From Nectonema munidae (lineage: Eukaryota; Nematomorpha; Nectonematoida; Nectonematidae): DNA of 64,000 nucleotides. The notes under the pieces were generated by a model that made no database searches, had not been told where the DNA came from, and saw nothing but the letters and a program-made list of their open reading frames with translations. The translations under genes were made by a program, and so were the position numbers. Of the stretch, positions 35,330-47,750 are shown piece by piece (position 1 is the first letter of the stretch; the number at the start of each line of letters is the position of its first letter). The DNA lies in NCBI GenBank assembly GCA_030549495.1, contig JAUIRK010000691.1, forward strand, positions 177,391 to 241,390, written 5' to 3'.

Positions 35330-36710
35330 TCTTTACATGTTATGATGATTATTTCTATAAACTTTGTATGTATTCTTGAATCATATGTGGCGCAAACTGT
35401 ACAGACTAACTTTTAAGCAGTAGTTTTCGGTTCACTAATAGCTGACAAATTAGCCCTCGCACCAATTTCACACCCCATTCAAGTTTCGTGGACCATATGG
35501 ACAGCAACCCAGCCACTCCTACAGGATTAAGTAAAAGATATTAACGTCTCAGATTGGTTTTAATTTGTCCGCACATGAAGGGGTGAGGTGTGTCGTATGT
35601 GTGGTAATGGCACGATAGGCATTCTGGTGTAGAGTGATATTTTGTGCATGAATGAGTTGAGCAATATTGACCAGTTTTTACTAGAAGAGCTGTAAACTTC
35701 CCAGAATGCAATTATTTAAGATATTCGCTTGAGAAAGTTTGCATATGTAAACAAAAGGTTCCGCTTTTCAGTTATTTTCGTAGATTTATCATACTATGAA
35801 GAAAGACATCTTGCAATGCTTCCTTCATCGCTAATTTTTCGTTTTATTGACTAAAATATCTTCTCCTTAATTTTTTTCATAATATTTTTCATTTTTCACA
35901 AGTTTTCATATCACATTTCAGCACTAACCTACCTATTTACTTGGTAACAAGTGGGTCTGGAAGAAACTCAAAGCGTCAGAAATTTCTTTTCTTATTTTTT
36001 CAAAGTGTTGCTTCTTTCACGTACTATCAGTTTATTTAGTGTAACAAAATGTGCTTTAATTTTATAAATGTGAAAAAATGCTTAAAACAAGACACATGAA
36101 ACAGAATTTTTATTACTTATAGCAGCGTAAATAGTTTATTTTAAAGTGCCATAAAGTCTGTTTATAACGGTGAAAAATAGGACCCATTTAAAATGATGTT
36201 TCTACTCTTTTAAAGTACATAAGTAACAATTATTTTAGTTATAACACATGTTTTACAATAAGTTCTATTAGAAAACAAAAGTAGGCTTTATTTTTCTTTA
36301 ACCGCATACTCATGATCAGCATCATCTTCACGATCATCTTCATCATCATCTTCACATTTTTTGTTTTGAAGATTGATTTTCTTATTCATTTCTTTTTTTC
36401 ATTTTTATGACTTATAATGTATAATATAATATTTTTAAAAGACCTACTAAATTAAACGTCCCCAATTTCTTGCCACACACTCAAGTTATCATGATTTATT
36501 TCAGGCTAGAAGCATTCTTCTTAGAGACGGATTCAAATTGAAATTGATTCTGCTGAAACGCTACAGAGTAAGCACTTTTTTTCTCTCTTTGCTAGGCCTG
36601 GCTCAGATGCTTGTATACGCACGCACTCGTGAGGCAGCACCAAAATGAACGCTTTGTTTAGATTCTTTGATTTTAGTTCAGAATGAGGAATGTTTGGGCT
36701 TAGACTTTTG
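35330..36710. other. Gene-free stretch
   Basis: No confident gene. A short open segment at about 36580-36650 after a strong acceptor ('tttctctctttgctag') ends at TGA after 17 codons. Its upstream partner would need a 28-bp intron, so it is not called. Confidence 0.3.
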
Positions 36711-37112
36711 GCAAGGGTTCATAGTCAAAACGCCTGAAAATCAAAACGCACCAGAACAAAACGCCCTAAAATAAATGTTAGTGCTATGCCTTATTTCGAA
36801 TTAAAAAAAATTTTGAAAATTAAATGTAAAGAAACAAAATAACAAAAAAATTAACTTTTCAAAATATTAATCAATTTAAAAGTTATATTTTACATATATT
36901 TTACATATTATATAAGTAACATATATTTTACATATTGCCATTGGTTACTAGTTAAAACGTACGAAAACCAAAATGTTGGAAACCAAAATATATTATAGAT
37001 GTTCAATTTTGTATAAATTCAATATTTGCATGTTTTAGTTTGACGTTTTGGTTTTTGGACTTTTTAGTTTTCTGACGTTTTGATTTCGAATGTTTTTACC
37101 AAGCACCTTGCC
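36711..37112. repeat. Foldback-like inverted repeat
   Basis: Starts GGCAAGGGTTCATAGTCAAAACG, and the right edge read inward is GGCAAGGTGCTTGG...AAATCAAAACG. Both arms carry repeated CAAAACG motifs. About 400 bp, non-coding, resembling a short MITE. Superfamily not assigned. Confidence 0.4.
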
Positions 37113-38175
37113 ATAGACAGCTTAAAATTTCTCCCATTGTTTCATCCGGTCATATACCAAGACCAGAAAAAATTATAGTTTAAACGTTCAAATTTAAATT
37201 ATTGAAACAATAAGATCAATTAAGAATTTAATACAAGTTTCATAACTACAAGTTCAATGAAGTCTGTTTTTAAGCTATCCTCATATGAGGACGTTGGGAA
37301 AACAAAATTATAAAATTTTATTCAATTATTTTTTTCATGAAAAATATCAAACACTCAACACAGAGAGTAATTAAACATTTTTTGCAATATGTTTGAGGCT
37401 TTCTTGTACAATTTTTCAATCCAAATCTTTGTTTTTCTCTCTTCAAGATTATGTGGTCTTTTCTATCAATTCTTACAATGTCAACAACTTTCCTTTTTTC
37501 ACACGTACTGCGCTCTATAAGATTGAAGGTATGCTGTTGCAATTTCTCTTCTGAAAGCTAAGACTCATTTTTGATTCTGAAACAGCATGCAGATATATTC
37601 TCCAAGCGTTCACCACCGTCATATCTAGCTTCTTTTTTGCTATTTTTTGCTTCTGATGGAAGTTGAATATTGTACAGCCAGTCAGTCGTGTATGTCCACT
37701 TCACCCATATATTTGATATAAATTTTTATAAGTAATGGTTGCTTTATGTTTATAAATGATTTATGCTTAGATCATCTTTGGATATTTGGGGTATGGCTTA
37801 ATAAAATCATGATTTGTTAAAATATTCATGCAAGAATTGTCGAACCATTTTACATAAAAAATCTCATTTTTGTGATTCAAACTTCCTCTTTCAAGCTTCA
37901 TCATTTATTTATCATTTTCAACGGCCATTTTCCGGTTCCTAAGCGTTCCAGTGGCTCTAAATTTTTTATTTTTTAAACTTTGCAGTAGATCCAAGCTTGT
38001 AAAAAAATTATCCAAGTATACATAGTATATTTCTGGTCTTTCTATTCTTGAAAGCAATTTAAATACAGTGGACTCTCCCAAAACCGGACTCTCTCCGGAC
38101 CAAAAAAATTTTCCGGTTTCTCAAAACGGCCATTTTTTTATACTAAAAACTTATTCTATAAAGAAAGCATATAAC

Positions 38176-38710
38176 CAGAGGCGTGGCTAAGCTGGGCCTG
38201 AGGGGCCGTGCCCCTCATATACCTTGGTGTGCCCCCCCCCCCCCATGTACCTTGAAAATAAAAATTTAACTTTTTATACTTTAATTTCATGGTTAGGGTT
38301 AGAATTAGCGTAATAATTTTACCATTATAAATTCTTTGGCAATTATGTTTTAGATTTTTTAAACTAGACATTTTCGATGAGATGTTTTCTATTATATTTT
38401 TTCGATATATTTTCCTATAGGAAATGTCACGAAGTATGGTAGCAAAAGATTTGGTCAATTTGGTACAAGAGAAATTTTAGTTGAGGGGGGAAACCCCCCA
38501 GGGGAAATGGGTTTAGCCCCCCCCCCCCCCGCCCCGATTTGTAAAAGAGGGGGGCTGAAAATAGTATCAAAAGAGCAGCCTTTTGAAATTACTCGTCACT
38601 GATAGGGTAAAAAACTTAATCAGGGTTATTCAGATTTTTCAATATAAGCCTATTTTTTCTGCCCCTCTTGTGCCCCCCCCCCCATGTACTTCGCTCTGGC
38701 TACGCCACTG
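38176..38710. mobile_element. hAT-type MITE nested in Tigger
   Basis: 535-bp element. The left end is CAGAGGCGTGGCTAAG, and the right end read inward is CAGTGGCGTAGCCAGAG. It is flanked by 8-bp direct repeats catataac (38168-38175) and cctataac (38711-38718), 7/8 identical; an 8-bp duplication is the hAT mark. It contains long poly-C/poly-G runs and 'cccctca' motifs, no transposase. Confidence 0.88.
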
Positions 38711-38922
38711 CCTATAACACTCTTTTAAGATTTTCTACAAACTAAAGTCTAAGTTATAAAATTTTATAAATAAAAAAAAAATTATTTTTTTATTAGCCAT
38801 TGATCTAAATTTATTTGTTTTAAATTTTTTTTTCCCATTAAAATTTCTCTCTCAATTTCTTCCGTAAGGTTTTAAAGTTTTTTATTCAGCTTTTCGTAGT
38901 TAGAGGCTTTTATTAAACAGCA

Positions 38923-40351
38923 TTATTTGATCTGATTTATCATAGATACCATTTCTTTAAAAGTAAAATTCTGATCATCATGATATTTTTCATCATCTTC
39001 TTCCTCAACCGCAACTTCAAAATTTTCTTCCTCCTTACTCGATTGATTTTTAGAGTAGATTTCAATTAAAGCATTCTCCCAATCATTTCCAACTTCTTCC
39101 ACTGGAACTAGCTCATCTATTATTTTTATAATTATCGAAAGCTGCAAGATCATTCACTTCACTGACCAAATCCGTCAAATACTCTTCATCTTTATCTTCA
39201 AATTCTCCTTCATTATCATCACTAAGTCTTTTTACATCAAATCCACATCTTTTAAAGCACTTGGAAATCATACTATCAGTCGTTTCTTTCCATGCTTGGG
39301 AAGACCAATTTACAGCGTCTAGAACACTCATTTGTTTGACGATATCGCTCCCTCTATTCACATCATCAATTTTGGAAAGCACACTGCGTAACAATTTCAC
39401 CCTATACTTGTTCTTGAAAACTTTAATCATGCCTTGATCCAACGCTTGTAGTACGGATATTGTATTTGCTGGAAGAAAAGCAAGCTTCACCTGGTTTTTT
39501 CAAAGTGAACGTGTGAAGAGGCATTATCAAGAAATATTAAAATTCTTCGTTTTTGAAATCTCATTTGGAGTTAAGTTCATCGAGATATTCCTCAAATAAG
39601 GAACCAGTCATCCACGCTTTCTTGTTGAATTTCCATGTAACCGGCAAACGCTCCGTGTCAATCGATTTAAAACATCTTGGCTTTTGAGCTCGCCCAATTA
39701 TCAAGGGTTTTATTAACTAAATTATAAAAAACAAATTTGATTTAAAATTAGAAAAAATATTCAAAAAAATTTGTTTTACCTTTTCTCCAATCATGCTACA
39801 AGTCAACATTATTGTTATTCTCTCCTTAGAAAACTTGATTCCTTTGACATCATCATTTTTGAAGGACAAAGTTTTGTCCGGCAAGGCTCGAAAAAATAAA
39901 CCAGTCTCATCACAATTAAAAATATCTTCCGGCATAAGTGATGAATACTCTTTTTCCAATCATTAACAACTTCCATATTTACATCTGCCCTTTCTCCACA
40001 AACTGTAAGTTGCTTTATATCGTGTCTTTTTTCCATTTGCTAAGCCAACCTTCTGAAGCAGTTTTCAATATCCATTTTTTCAGCGAATTGTTCGGCCTTA
40101 GCTCTTGTTATGGGTCCAGAAACAGGAACATTCTTGTCGCGTGCAGTTTTGAACCAGCTAAGCATTAATTCATCAATATCAGTAAACTTTGTTTTAGTCG
40201 CTCTAAATTTGGACTTCAAAATATCGTGGATGGTTGACTTGCCTAAAGAGTATTTTATTGTTGCCTCGGCAACGCTCGACCCTTTTTCAACATCATTTAT
40301 CAAACTTATTTCTGAATTTAAGTCAAGCTCATTTCTTTTTCTTTTAGACAT
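38923..40351 (-). pseudogene. Tigger/pogo transposase (CENP-B-type, DDE_1)
   Basis: It starts MSKRKRNELDLNSEISLIND (psq-type HTH, with 'SLGKSTIHDILK'), then the CENP-B-type second HTH ('LSWFKTARDKNVPVSGP'). A one-base shift near 40060 breaks the 'ASEGWLSKWKKRHDIK' stretch, and another lies near 39960 before 'YSSLMPEDIFNCDETGLFFR' (first Asp). At 39779-39717 a 63-bp GT...AG interval with stops separates 'ERITIMLTCSMIGEK' from 'LIKPLIIGRAQKPRCFKSID' and reads as an intron. Then come 'KAWMTGSLFEEYL', 'FLDNASSHV' (second Asp, about 39505) and 'FLPANTISVLQALDQG' (about 39480-39430), and an acidic C-terminus to 38923. Inactive, with a small number of breaks. The host function of the family is DNA cut-and-paste at TA. 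Confidence 0.85.
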
Positions 40352-41679
40352 TATGTTTTTTCAAACCAATGAAGAAAAGGTGCACAAAAATTCAATTAAT
40401 TTATCTACAAATAAAATAACGTTCAAATATAATGCGAATTTTTCAAGTTTAAGATAAAGTAAATTACCATTTTAGTTTTATGAAACGTAAAAAGTATAAA
40501 AATAATAATGGACTCTTAAAAAAGCAAGAAATATCATGAATTTAAGCGCAAATTCCGGTTTAAAGAACAATATTTTGTCTGTTCCGACTAAATTTTTTTT
40601 CCGGTTTTCAGAATTTCGAATTCCGGTTTATTTTAGTTGGCATAACGTATTAAGTATAGGCAAATTTCGGGACCAAAAAAATATTCCGGTTTTTCATAAA
40701 TTCCGGTTTTTGGAGAGTCCGGTTTTAGGAGAGTTTACTGTACAACTCGTGTACCAAGAGGTTGTTTTCCTTTTTGATTTGACTTTCCAGTATAAACATT
40801 GAAATTGAAGCAATAACCGGATTTATCACAAAGACCCCAAAACTAGAAGCCAAATTTTATTGGCTTTACGCGAATATATTGTTTCATTAAGTGACGTCCA
40901 TAATACTTAACAATCATTTCATCAACAGAAAGATGTTGAGAAAAATAACCCCATTGAATAAAATTTCTATTTATAATTTCAAGAAGACGTCTAATTTTGA
41001 AGCATCTATCTATGCTTGACTTTGCTTCATCATTATTAACTAAATGCAAGCAAGATTTAATATTTTGGAAACGATTTCTTGATAAAGTCTTCACAAGATC
41101 AACACCCAAGTCACTCGCATCAGACCAATATGAACAAATACTTGATAGCTTGTTATATCCACTAAGGAGAAGAATACCAAAAAAAGATTTAATTTCGTTT
41201 ACGTTTGTTTCAAAAGTTGAATCGTTTTAGCATATCGATTCGTTTCTTTTATGAATACTTCGAAAATCTCAGAACTCCAAAGTTTTTCAAAGATTTCCAA
41301 AGATGAACTACAAAGATTTTCTTTTATCACATTTTCTCTGATTTCTTTTTATCAATATTTTGAAAAGATGATTTTTAAAATATTTTTTTAGATTTATCCC
41401 AATTCGTAACTTTACTTCGTATTTTTTCTTTCTCAAGTTCAAAGTCACTTTTATCAAAAAAAACTTCAATTGATCTAGGTACATCAAACAAGTTTGCTGC
41501 ATTAGTTAATTCTTCTTCTCCTTCATCTTCATCGGTTAAAACATCTGTTTGCGGAGGAATTACAACCAACTCTGTAGAAACGTTTTTATTTTTGTCTAAT
41601 CAAGTAGCTGAAACATATTCACATGCTTTTTCCAATGTATCAAACCACTGAAAAAAAGATCTAGTAGCAGTTACTGGAA

Positions 41680-41955
41680 AAAACTAATAATAATGATTTT
41701 CCTTAAAATGGGTGTTTCCCTAATAATTTTACTAGTTTTTACTCATAACTTTTTTACTATAAATCTAATAATTATCTCATAACTAAAATATAGAAAATCC
41801 AATAATTTTACTAGTTTTATTTTATGACTCCAATATAAAAATCCAATAATTATACTAATTTAGTTTCATAACTCTAATATTAAAACCCATTAATGTTACT
41901 AGTTTTTTGTCATAACTCCAATACAAAAAATTCAATAACGTTACTACTTTTTTAT
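41680..41955. repeat. Degenerate tandem repeat of about 44-bp units
   Basis: 'ccaataattttactag' and variants recur at about 41799, 41843, 41887 and 41932, with earlier diverged units from about 41680. Period 44-45 bp. Non-coding. Confidence 0.7.
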
Positions 41956-42202
41956 AATTTAAATCAAAAATAACATGCATTTTGAGCTCCAATCTAGTTC
42001 CAGTAATTAGGAAAACGTAATAAAATTATGCAAAATAGTTTAGTTTATTCAACAAAAATGTTATTGAAAAAACCGTTTCAAAAAGTTTTTTCCAATGTCT
42101 GTCTCTTTTTTTTTTAATTTTTTTAAAATCGCAATATATATTTTGATATGTGAAAAAATGAAATAAAAATTTTCAAAAGTTTATTTATAACTCTGTTTAT
42201 GG

Positions 42203-45200
42203 TTAAAAACTACAAAAAAAATTGATTAAATTCAAGAAAAAGGAAATGTAAATAAAAAATATAATATATTCACAGTGATATAAAATATTATGCGTAAACT
42301 TCAAAGATGCTATATATATACATTCTTTATCAAAAATTTTGTAAAAAACATTTTGTATAAATATAAGTGTTTTTCTTATACATTTAGGGTAGGTTAAATT
42401 AAAAACATAACAAGAAATAAAAATAGATTTAAACATTTCAATAACATCATCACAACACAAAACAAAAATATTTTCGATGTAAAGTTCGAATACATTTTTT
42501 TTCTTGAGTATATAAATTTGAAAAACAAATTTTCCATTCATTGTTTTCTTTACTCTCTTTTAAATTTTTCAAATCTTCACTGAAAAGCGATGATATCAGA
42601 AGAAGAGTTGAGATAATTTCAGCCCTTAAAAAAGCTATTAAAAAAAGAAACTAATATTTGTATCACTTACTTTCAATTTTTGCGTCATTTGTTTCAATGT
42701 CTATCATTTCTTCTAACTGAGAGTGGTGTGATACGGGTTTTAATTTTTCAAAAGACAAACTCTTAACAGCTCTCTGATACTTTTTCAAACCTTCTTCCAT
42801 ACATGTTTTAATATTTTCATCGGTTGTGGGACTAAGCCTTTCAAATTCTTTGGTCAGTTAAACAAAAAAACAATGGAAATGAAAATAATATGACCTTCAG
42901 ACTCTACAATTTTACATGGTCATAAGACTTCAAAAAAGGGTATTCCTCCAAAAAACGGAAATTTTAACATTTTCTTTTATTAATTCATTCCTCCGGTTAG
43001 AGAATGTAACATTCATTTTTAAATTAACTAACTTCTCGTTTTTTCTACTTTATAAAACTCCTTTCGAAGCCAATCTTTGTGTTGCGCTATGCTCATACTA
43101 TCTTCACAGCCGTCTATTGATGGAAGCTAATTTTTCATTCCCCAAACTTTCTTTAGTGATCCAAAAGATCTTTCTTTCTTCACACCAATTTTTCTTGCTT
43201 GTACCTCCAATAAATGATTTTCATTAAGTTTTCTTTCGTTGCAAAACTTTATCTGCAGTTTCTTCTTTATATAAGCCTGATAAAATTTTAAAAAATAATT
43301 TTCTGTATAAAATAAAAACAGAAAACCCTTAAATGCCCAGGCATCTCGATTTATTTGCTCTATTAAAAAGGGAAATTCTGAAATAAAAGCATCTACCATT
43401 TGTTCATACATTGTGCGGGAAGGATATCTGGAAACAAACATAGATTATTTAATATAAAAAGTAAAAAAATAACTTACATTCCAGAAACGTATTGGAAACA
43501 GTCAGTATAAGTGCATTCTATTAGCTTATTAATGTCTTTTTTACTTATAATTTCTTTCATCTCTAATTTTTTAAGCAACCCTTTCGAACAGAGGCTCTTT
43601 GGAAAAGAGTACACAAATGGCCAAGTTTTTCTAAAGCATGTTATATAGATTATCAACTTTAAAACAAAAGACTTTTTATTTACTTTTTTAGATGCGAGGG
43701 ACTTTCAGACTGTAAATAAGTGAAATTTGGAGAACTAGAGTTTGGAGTAGACATAAGATTACTTAGAAAATGTATTACTTTTTCAAAGTTTAAATCTTCT
43801 GTTTTTTTCATCTATGGAAGTATTGATCAAGTCTGAATTGGAAAAAAATTTTTCAATCTTAATATTTAAGACATCATATATATTTAAATCATCAATTAAA
43901 TCTTCGTCCAAATCAATATACAAATCATCAGTATTGTCATAGTATTGTATATTGACATCAGAAGGATTTATATATAGCTTCAACGAAATTTTTCATGGAT
44001 TGAAGAGAGCTTCAAAGTCCCGACAAATCCAACTTTTTCACATTTTTTTCATAGAGTAAAATAAGATAATTAACCATTTAAAGTCTAAATACAAAGTAGG
44101 TGAATATATCTAACACAAATTGTTTGAAAAATAATCTACCTCTAAAACCAAAAATGTTGATAATAACTGTTTTAGTCACACTAAAAAACTTGAGTATTTC
44201 AATAACAAAAAAATTAAAAATGTTTCTTTATTAAAAAAGAATATAAATTCTTAGGAACTATAACTTTAGGATATTGATCATTATGAAGACTATAAATTGA
44301 AAATGTATTTGGAGGAAAAAGACATTTTTCAATTCGAACTCTTGAGTTTTTTGAACTCTGTAGCAATAAAAGCGTCTTTCAAACAAAATAGTTATAAGTT
44401 TGCGGCATAGTAAAAAATTAGTTTCATCATAGGATAAACAGTACTCTATTAAACTGAAAGAGGGCATTTCATGATCATCTTCCTTTGACACAACAGATTC
44501 TCCACATCGATAAATGAAGTTATTATGGATTACATACTTCATAAAACATACATTTTCTAAGTGGATGTTGTATTTATTAAGAGTTTTTCATGCTCCGCAG
44601 TGAGGAGAGGAATTTCAGACATTGGCTTTATCTCGTTTTTGCTGCATATATATACATCTTCATTGTAGAAACAACATTGGTAAATTTGGTGTCTTTGTGC
44701 AAGTGATTTGCAAATATTTTTCTTGTTTTTGCTCCGGTTGTATACTTCTTTAAACCAATTGTGTTTAGCTTCATAGCGTATAGTTTGCATATTTATTAAA
44801 GGACCAAAATCCAAAAAAAGTAAAAACACAGAGCAAGAAGTATCGCTGGGAGGAATCAAGTAACCAATTATTAAAGGAAAAAATCTTACTAAACAGTTAG
44901 AAGAAGTTAGAGGAATCAAGTAACCAATTATTAAAGGAAAAAATCTTACTAAGCATTTGCGAAGCAGTTTGTACGAGTTTAAAAGAACTTTTAACAACTT
45001 TCAATTCTCTAGGTTTATTAGAGAGGTCAGCTCTGCCAATTTAAATTTCTTTATACGCTCATTCAAAAGAGCGAGTGTAAAATAGTTATTTGATTAGTTT
45101 ATTCATAATGAGCAAAGCGACACCCCCAAATATATCATATGTTATATCTGGAGGACTTCCAATGATAAAATGAAAATAATTTAATTCATTAAAAGGACAC

Positions 45201-45580
45201 ATATCATTAATCCCGTATACTCGTGATATTAAATATTTTTGTATTCTATTTGTCGATTATAGGAACTTACAGTTCTTATATTAAATTCACTCGAATCGAT
45301 CATGTGCTTCCTATCATTCCGATTCACAAAACAAAATCTACAGCATCTATTAGAATTGAAAAAAGTATTGAATCCTCCGAGCAAATGTGATGCTAAATTG
45401 TCTGCAATGATACCACTTAAAGTACCATGTATAACATATTCAACTCCATTTCTACGTATATTAGCCTGCACAATCAAATTCAGATTGGTGCTGTTAAGTT
45501 TTGTTACTAAGAAGTCAATGAAAAGTAGTTTACCAATGAAAAGGATATTACAGGAAAAACAAGTGACTTATAAAGTAAAA
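42203..45580 (-). mobile_element. Unclassified transposon-like coding element ('RYEAKH' family)
   Basis: A run of minus-strand frames of one decayed element. 45477-45229: 'VEYVIHGTLSGIIADNLASH' then 'LLGGFNTFFNSNRCCRFC'. 44997-44557: 'DFGPLINMQTIRYEAKHNWF' then 'NICKSLAQRHQIYQCC'. 44542-44258: 'SLIEYCLSYDETNFLLCRKL'. 43983-43783: acidic. 43656-43474 and 43441-43127: 'YPSRTMYEQMVDAFISEFPF' then 'RDAWAFKGFLFLFY'. From memory, the pairs 'DNL..H.L.GF......CRFC' and 'GP....R.EAKH..FK...NI..SLA.RHQ' occur together in large unnamed repetitive proteins of invertebrates and fish. That points to a mobile element whose superfamily I cannot name. Several frame breaks. The 42541-42203 frame is AT-rich and may not belong. 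Confidence 0.45.
44851..44950. repeat. 60-bp direct duplication inside the coding relic
   Basis: 'aggaatcaagtaaccaatta' and the following 'ttaaaggaaaaaatcttacta' occur twice exactly 60 bp apart (44861 and 44921). In the protein this is a 20-residue repeat ('CLVRFFPLIIGYLIP' twice). It keeps the frame. Confidence 0.85.
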
Positions 45581-45715
45581 CTATAGGTAAGTAGCTGCTA
45601 TTATGAAATAGTGAAAGCAAGCTGTTACGTTTTGTTACTAAGAAGTCAATGAAAAGTAGTTTACCAATGAAAAGGATATTACAGGAAAAACAAGTGACTT
45701 ATAAAGTAAAACTTT
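45491..45715. repeat. 131-bp-spaced direct duplication
   Basis: 'ttttgttactaagaagtcaa' through 'gacttataaagtaaaact' is present at 45499 and again at 45630, nearly identical. The copy lies just outside or at the 5' edge of the minus-strand element. Confidence 0.8.
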
Positions 45716-45779
45716 TACTTTTATAGGTAAGTAGCAAAAAAATGGCTAAAAGAATATTTTTGTCTTTGTTTAAATCATA

Positions 45780-47750
45780 ATGGCGGCAAAGTTTTTCAAT
45801 GATGACATTTATCGCTGTTGCATAGTAAGCACAGTTCTTACAAGTGACTAAACAATTGAAGAATAGTCAAATAGCAATGTATTTTAGAAACATTTAAATT
45901 GCAGCCATACCACTATAGTAATCTTTTATTATGGATAATATTTGACATAATATATACTAAAAAAATACATTAAAATAAATTTGTAGGTTTGCTCTTAAGT
46001 ATTAGTTTGAACTGCGCCAATTATTTCGTCCTCTATAACGGAATTCGGGGAAAATGCTTGGTCACGGTTAAGGCTAATTTAAGCGTCGAACCGTAACTCT
46101 TCTACACACCCTCATCTAACTTGTTGCAATTTGAAAAAGTACTTGTATTTGGACTTACCACATTTGCGTGTGTAGCGCGCATCTCGCGAGTCTTCATTCA
46201 TTCTCATTTTGTTTTTTTGTCTTAGTGGAGCGTGTTGGGCAATGAATTCTATAAGGTATTCCATGAAGCAAATTCAAATCTGAAATCTAGTGCATATTCC
46301 AAATGTGATGTTAGAATTTTTTACTACAAGCTGTAAGTCTTCTCCTTTAATTAATTTCAGCACAAACTTCGGTATACATCATCTAGCAGAGAATTAAAGT
46401 TATCTTTTGCACATCAAAATACAATAATGAAGAAGCGTAAGAGGTGATCGGTGCCGGTTATTAGAATATTGTGATGTTTGACGATGCTTTTCTTCTTCTT
46501 GATATTTCTCGTAAGCCGTTTTGTAATGCATGTTGGTTATTTGGGATGTTTGTAGCATAATTAGGGATTTGTTTATTGAAATACACGGACAACTCACGCA
46601 CACAACACTTCATCATAAATACTTTTCATAAGAACTGGCATTTCATCTTTTTGTCGCTGAATATATATATCGTGGTATATGCTTATCGAGGACATAAAAA
46701 ATATGGAGGTTTACTTTCTAACCCAGAAATAACAAATTCTAATTCATATTATCCTATTTGTACGTGTGCTCAATTGTTTAGCAAGAGGATTTCTTCCTAT
46801 TTTTCATGCTTTTTTACAAAGTCTAAACTTTGAAAAATAATTTTACTTATTTTTGAACTTCAATTTTTATAATCTAAGCTTCAGAAAACTGTGGCTTATC
46901 TATGTTGACAAACATCGCTCCGAATAATTATACTTTTCAAAATGAAAAATCTAACTAAATTAAATACAAATGTTAGCAGCTAAGATTGAGAAAAAATAAA
47001 TTATATAATGATATTAAAATAAAGTATATTCATTAAATTCTACAAAAAAACCAACTACCACAGGTTGTTCCTATATTATATTTAATATATGGGAATAAGG
47101 AAGAATGATTGAATCCAGCTGATCATGAATGAGATTTTAGGCAACGAACGCAATTGTTGGATAAATAAAAAATACCATGCTCTCAATATCAAAAAAACAT
47201 TTTTATCATTAACAATATAGAAATGTATAATAGGGGCGCACATCCTCGAAATTATTGGGAAGGGGCAGACTTTCAAGCGTCTTCCAAAAAGGACAACACA
47301 TTTTTCTGAATTCCTACTCCTCTCTTGGGCATTCTATTTCATCCTTAATTAGACTTAATCTAAACTTTAACCCCCGCCCTATTAAGCTTAACGTGAACAA
47401 TGAATGAGGACTTATAAATAACTCCTTCATTCTCACTTCAAATAAATGCGCACCATCTCCAAATTAGAAAAAGGGTAAAGAAATCAATTAACAATAAAAA
47501 AAATATTGAAAATTTTATTAAATAAAAAAATCAGTTGTTTCATTTCTTCTTCCTAAAAAATGAAAATGTTTTATTGAGAAAAATAAATAAAAAAAACACA
47601 TCCAAATTACATAACTTTCCTGAGGTAATTTCTATAAAAAATGTAAAACAGAACTAAAGTTAGGAAACTTTGTATTCGAATTTTTTCATTCTTTTTAGTG
47701 TATAAGAATAAGTGTAAGTTAGTTAGATTCTCAAAAAAGGGTATAAAATA
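45780..47750. other. Region without a confident gene
   Basis: A GC-balanced stretch at 45987-46066 could be an exon: acceptor 'tttgtag', 26 codons including 'NCANYFVLYNGIRGKCLVT', but its donor (ACG|GTTAAG) is weak. A minus-strand 67-codon frame at 46400-46603 is unidentified. The rest is AT-rich. Confidence 0.25.

Larger units (their letters stand above)
38066..40740 (-). mobile_element. Tigger/pogo element with TA target duplication
   Basis: A complete but inactive pogo-family element. The left end is CAGTGGACTCTCCCAAAACC, and the right end read inward is CAGTAAACTCTCCTAAAACC. It is flanked by TA at 38064-38065 and 40741-40742. Several subterminal 'ttccggttt' motifs lie inside the right end (about 40550-40705) and 'ttccggtttc' inside the left, which are likely transposase-binding repeats. 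It interrupts the piggyBac coding sequence between the first and second catalytic Asp regions. A hAT MITE is nested within it at 38176-38710. Confidence 0.9.
37318..41600 (-). mobile_element. piggyBac transposase relic 2, split by a Tigger insertion
   Basis: Minus-strand DDE_Tnp_1_7 transposase. Right of the Tigger element: an acidic N-terminus 'VVIPPQTDVLTDEDEGEE' (about 41570), then 'NEIKSFFGILLLSGYNKL' (about 41200), 'LVKTLSRNRFQNIKSCLHLV' (about 41095), 'HLSVDEMIVKYYGRH' (first catalytic Asp, about 40930), 'KPIKFGF' and 'YCFNFNVYTGKSNQKGKQPL'. Left of it the protein resumes with 'IERPEIYYVYLDNFFTSLDL' (second Asp region, about 38035) and 'FRATGTLRNRKM'. The Cys-rich C-terminal finger ('CTRKPQTYCKKCLITLCVEC') is at about 37415-37340. 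Many breaks. It belongs to a different piggyBac lineage from the relic at 33 kb, judging by VDEMIVKYYGR against VDEQLVSFRGR. Confidence 0.85.

Noticed and set aside
36508-36650. Two short open segments that could be spliced
   Set aside because: Would need a 28-bp intron and give no recognisable protein.
45987-46066. Possible exon with 'NCANYFVLYNGIRGKCLVT'
   Set aside because: Acceptor acceptable but the donor is weak and the exit phase does not match neighbours. Kept only as a remark.
46400-46603. 67-codon minus-strand frame with balanced composition
   Set aside because: No motif, no splice context, no neighbour on that strand.
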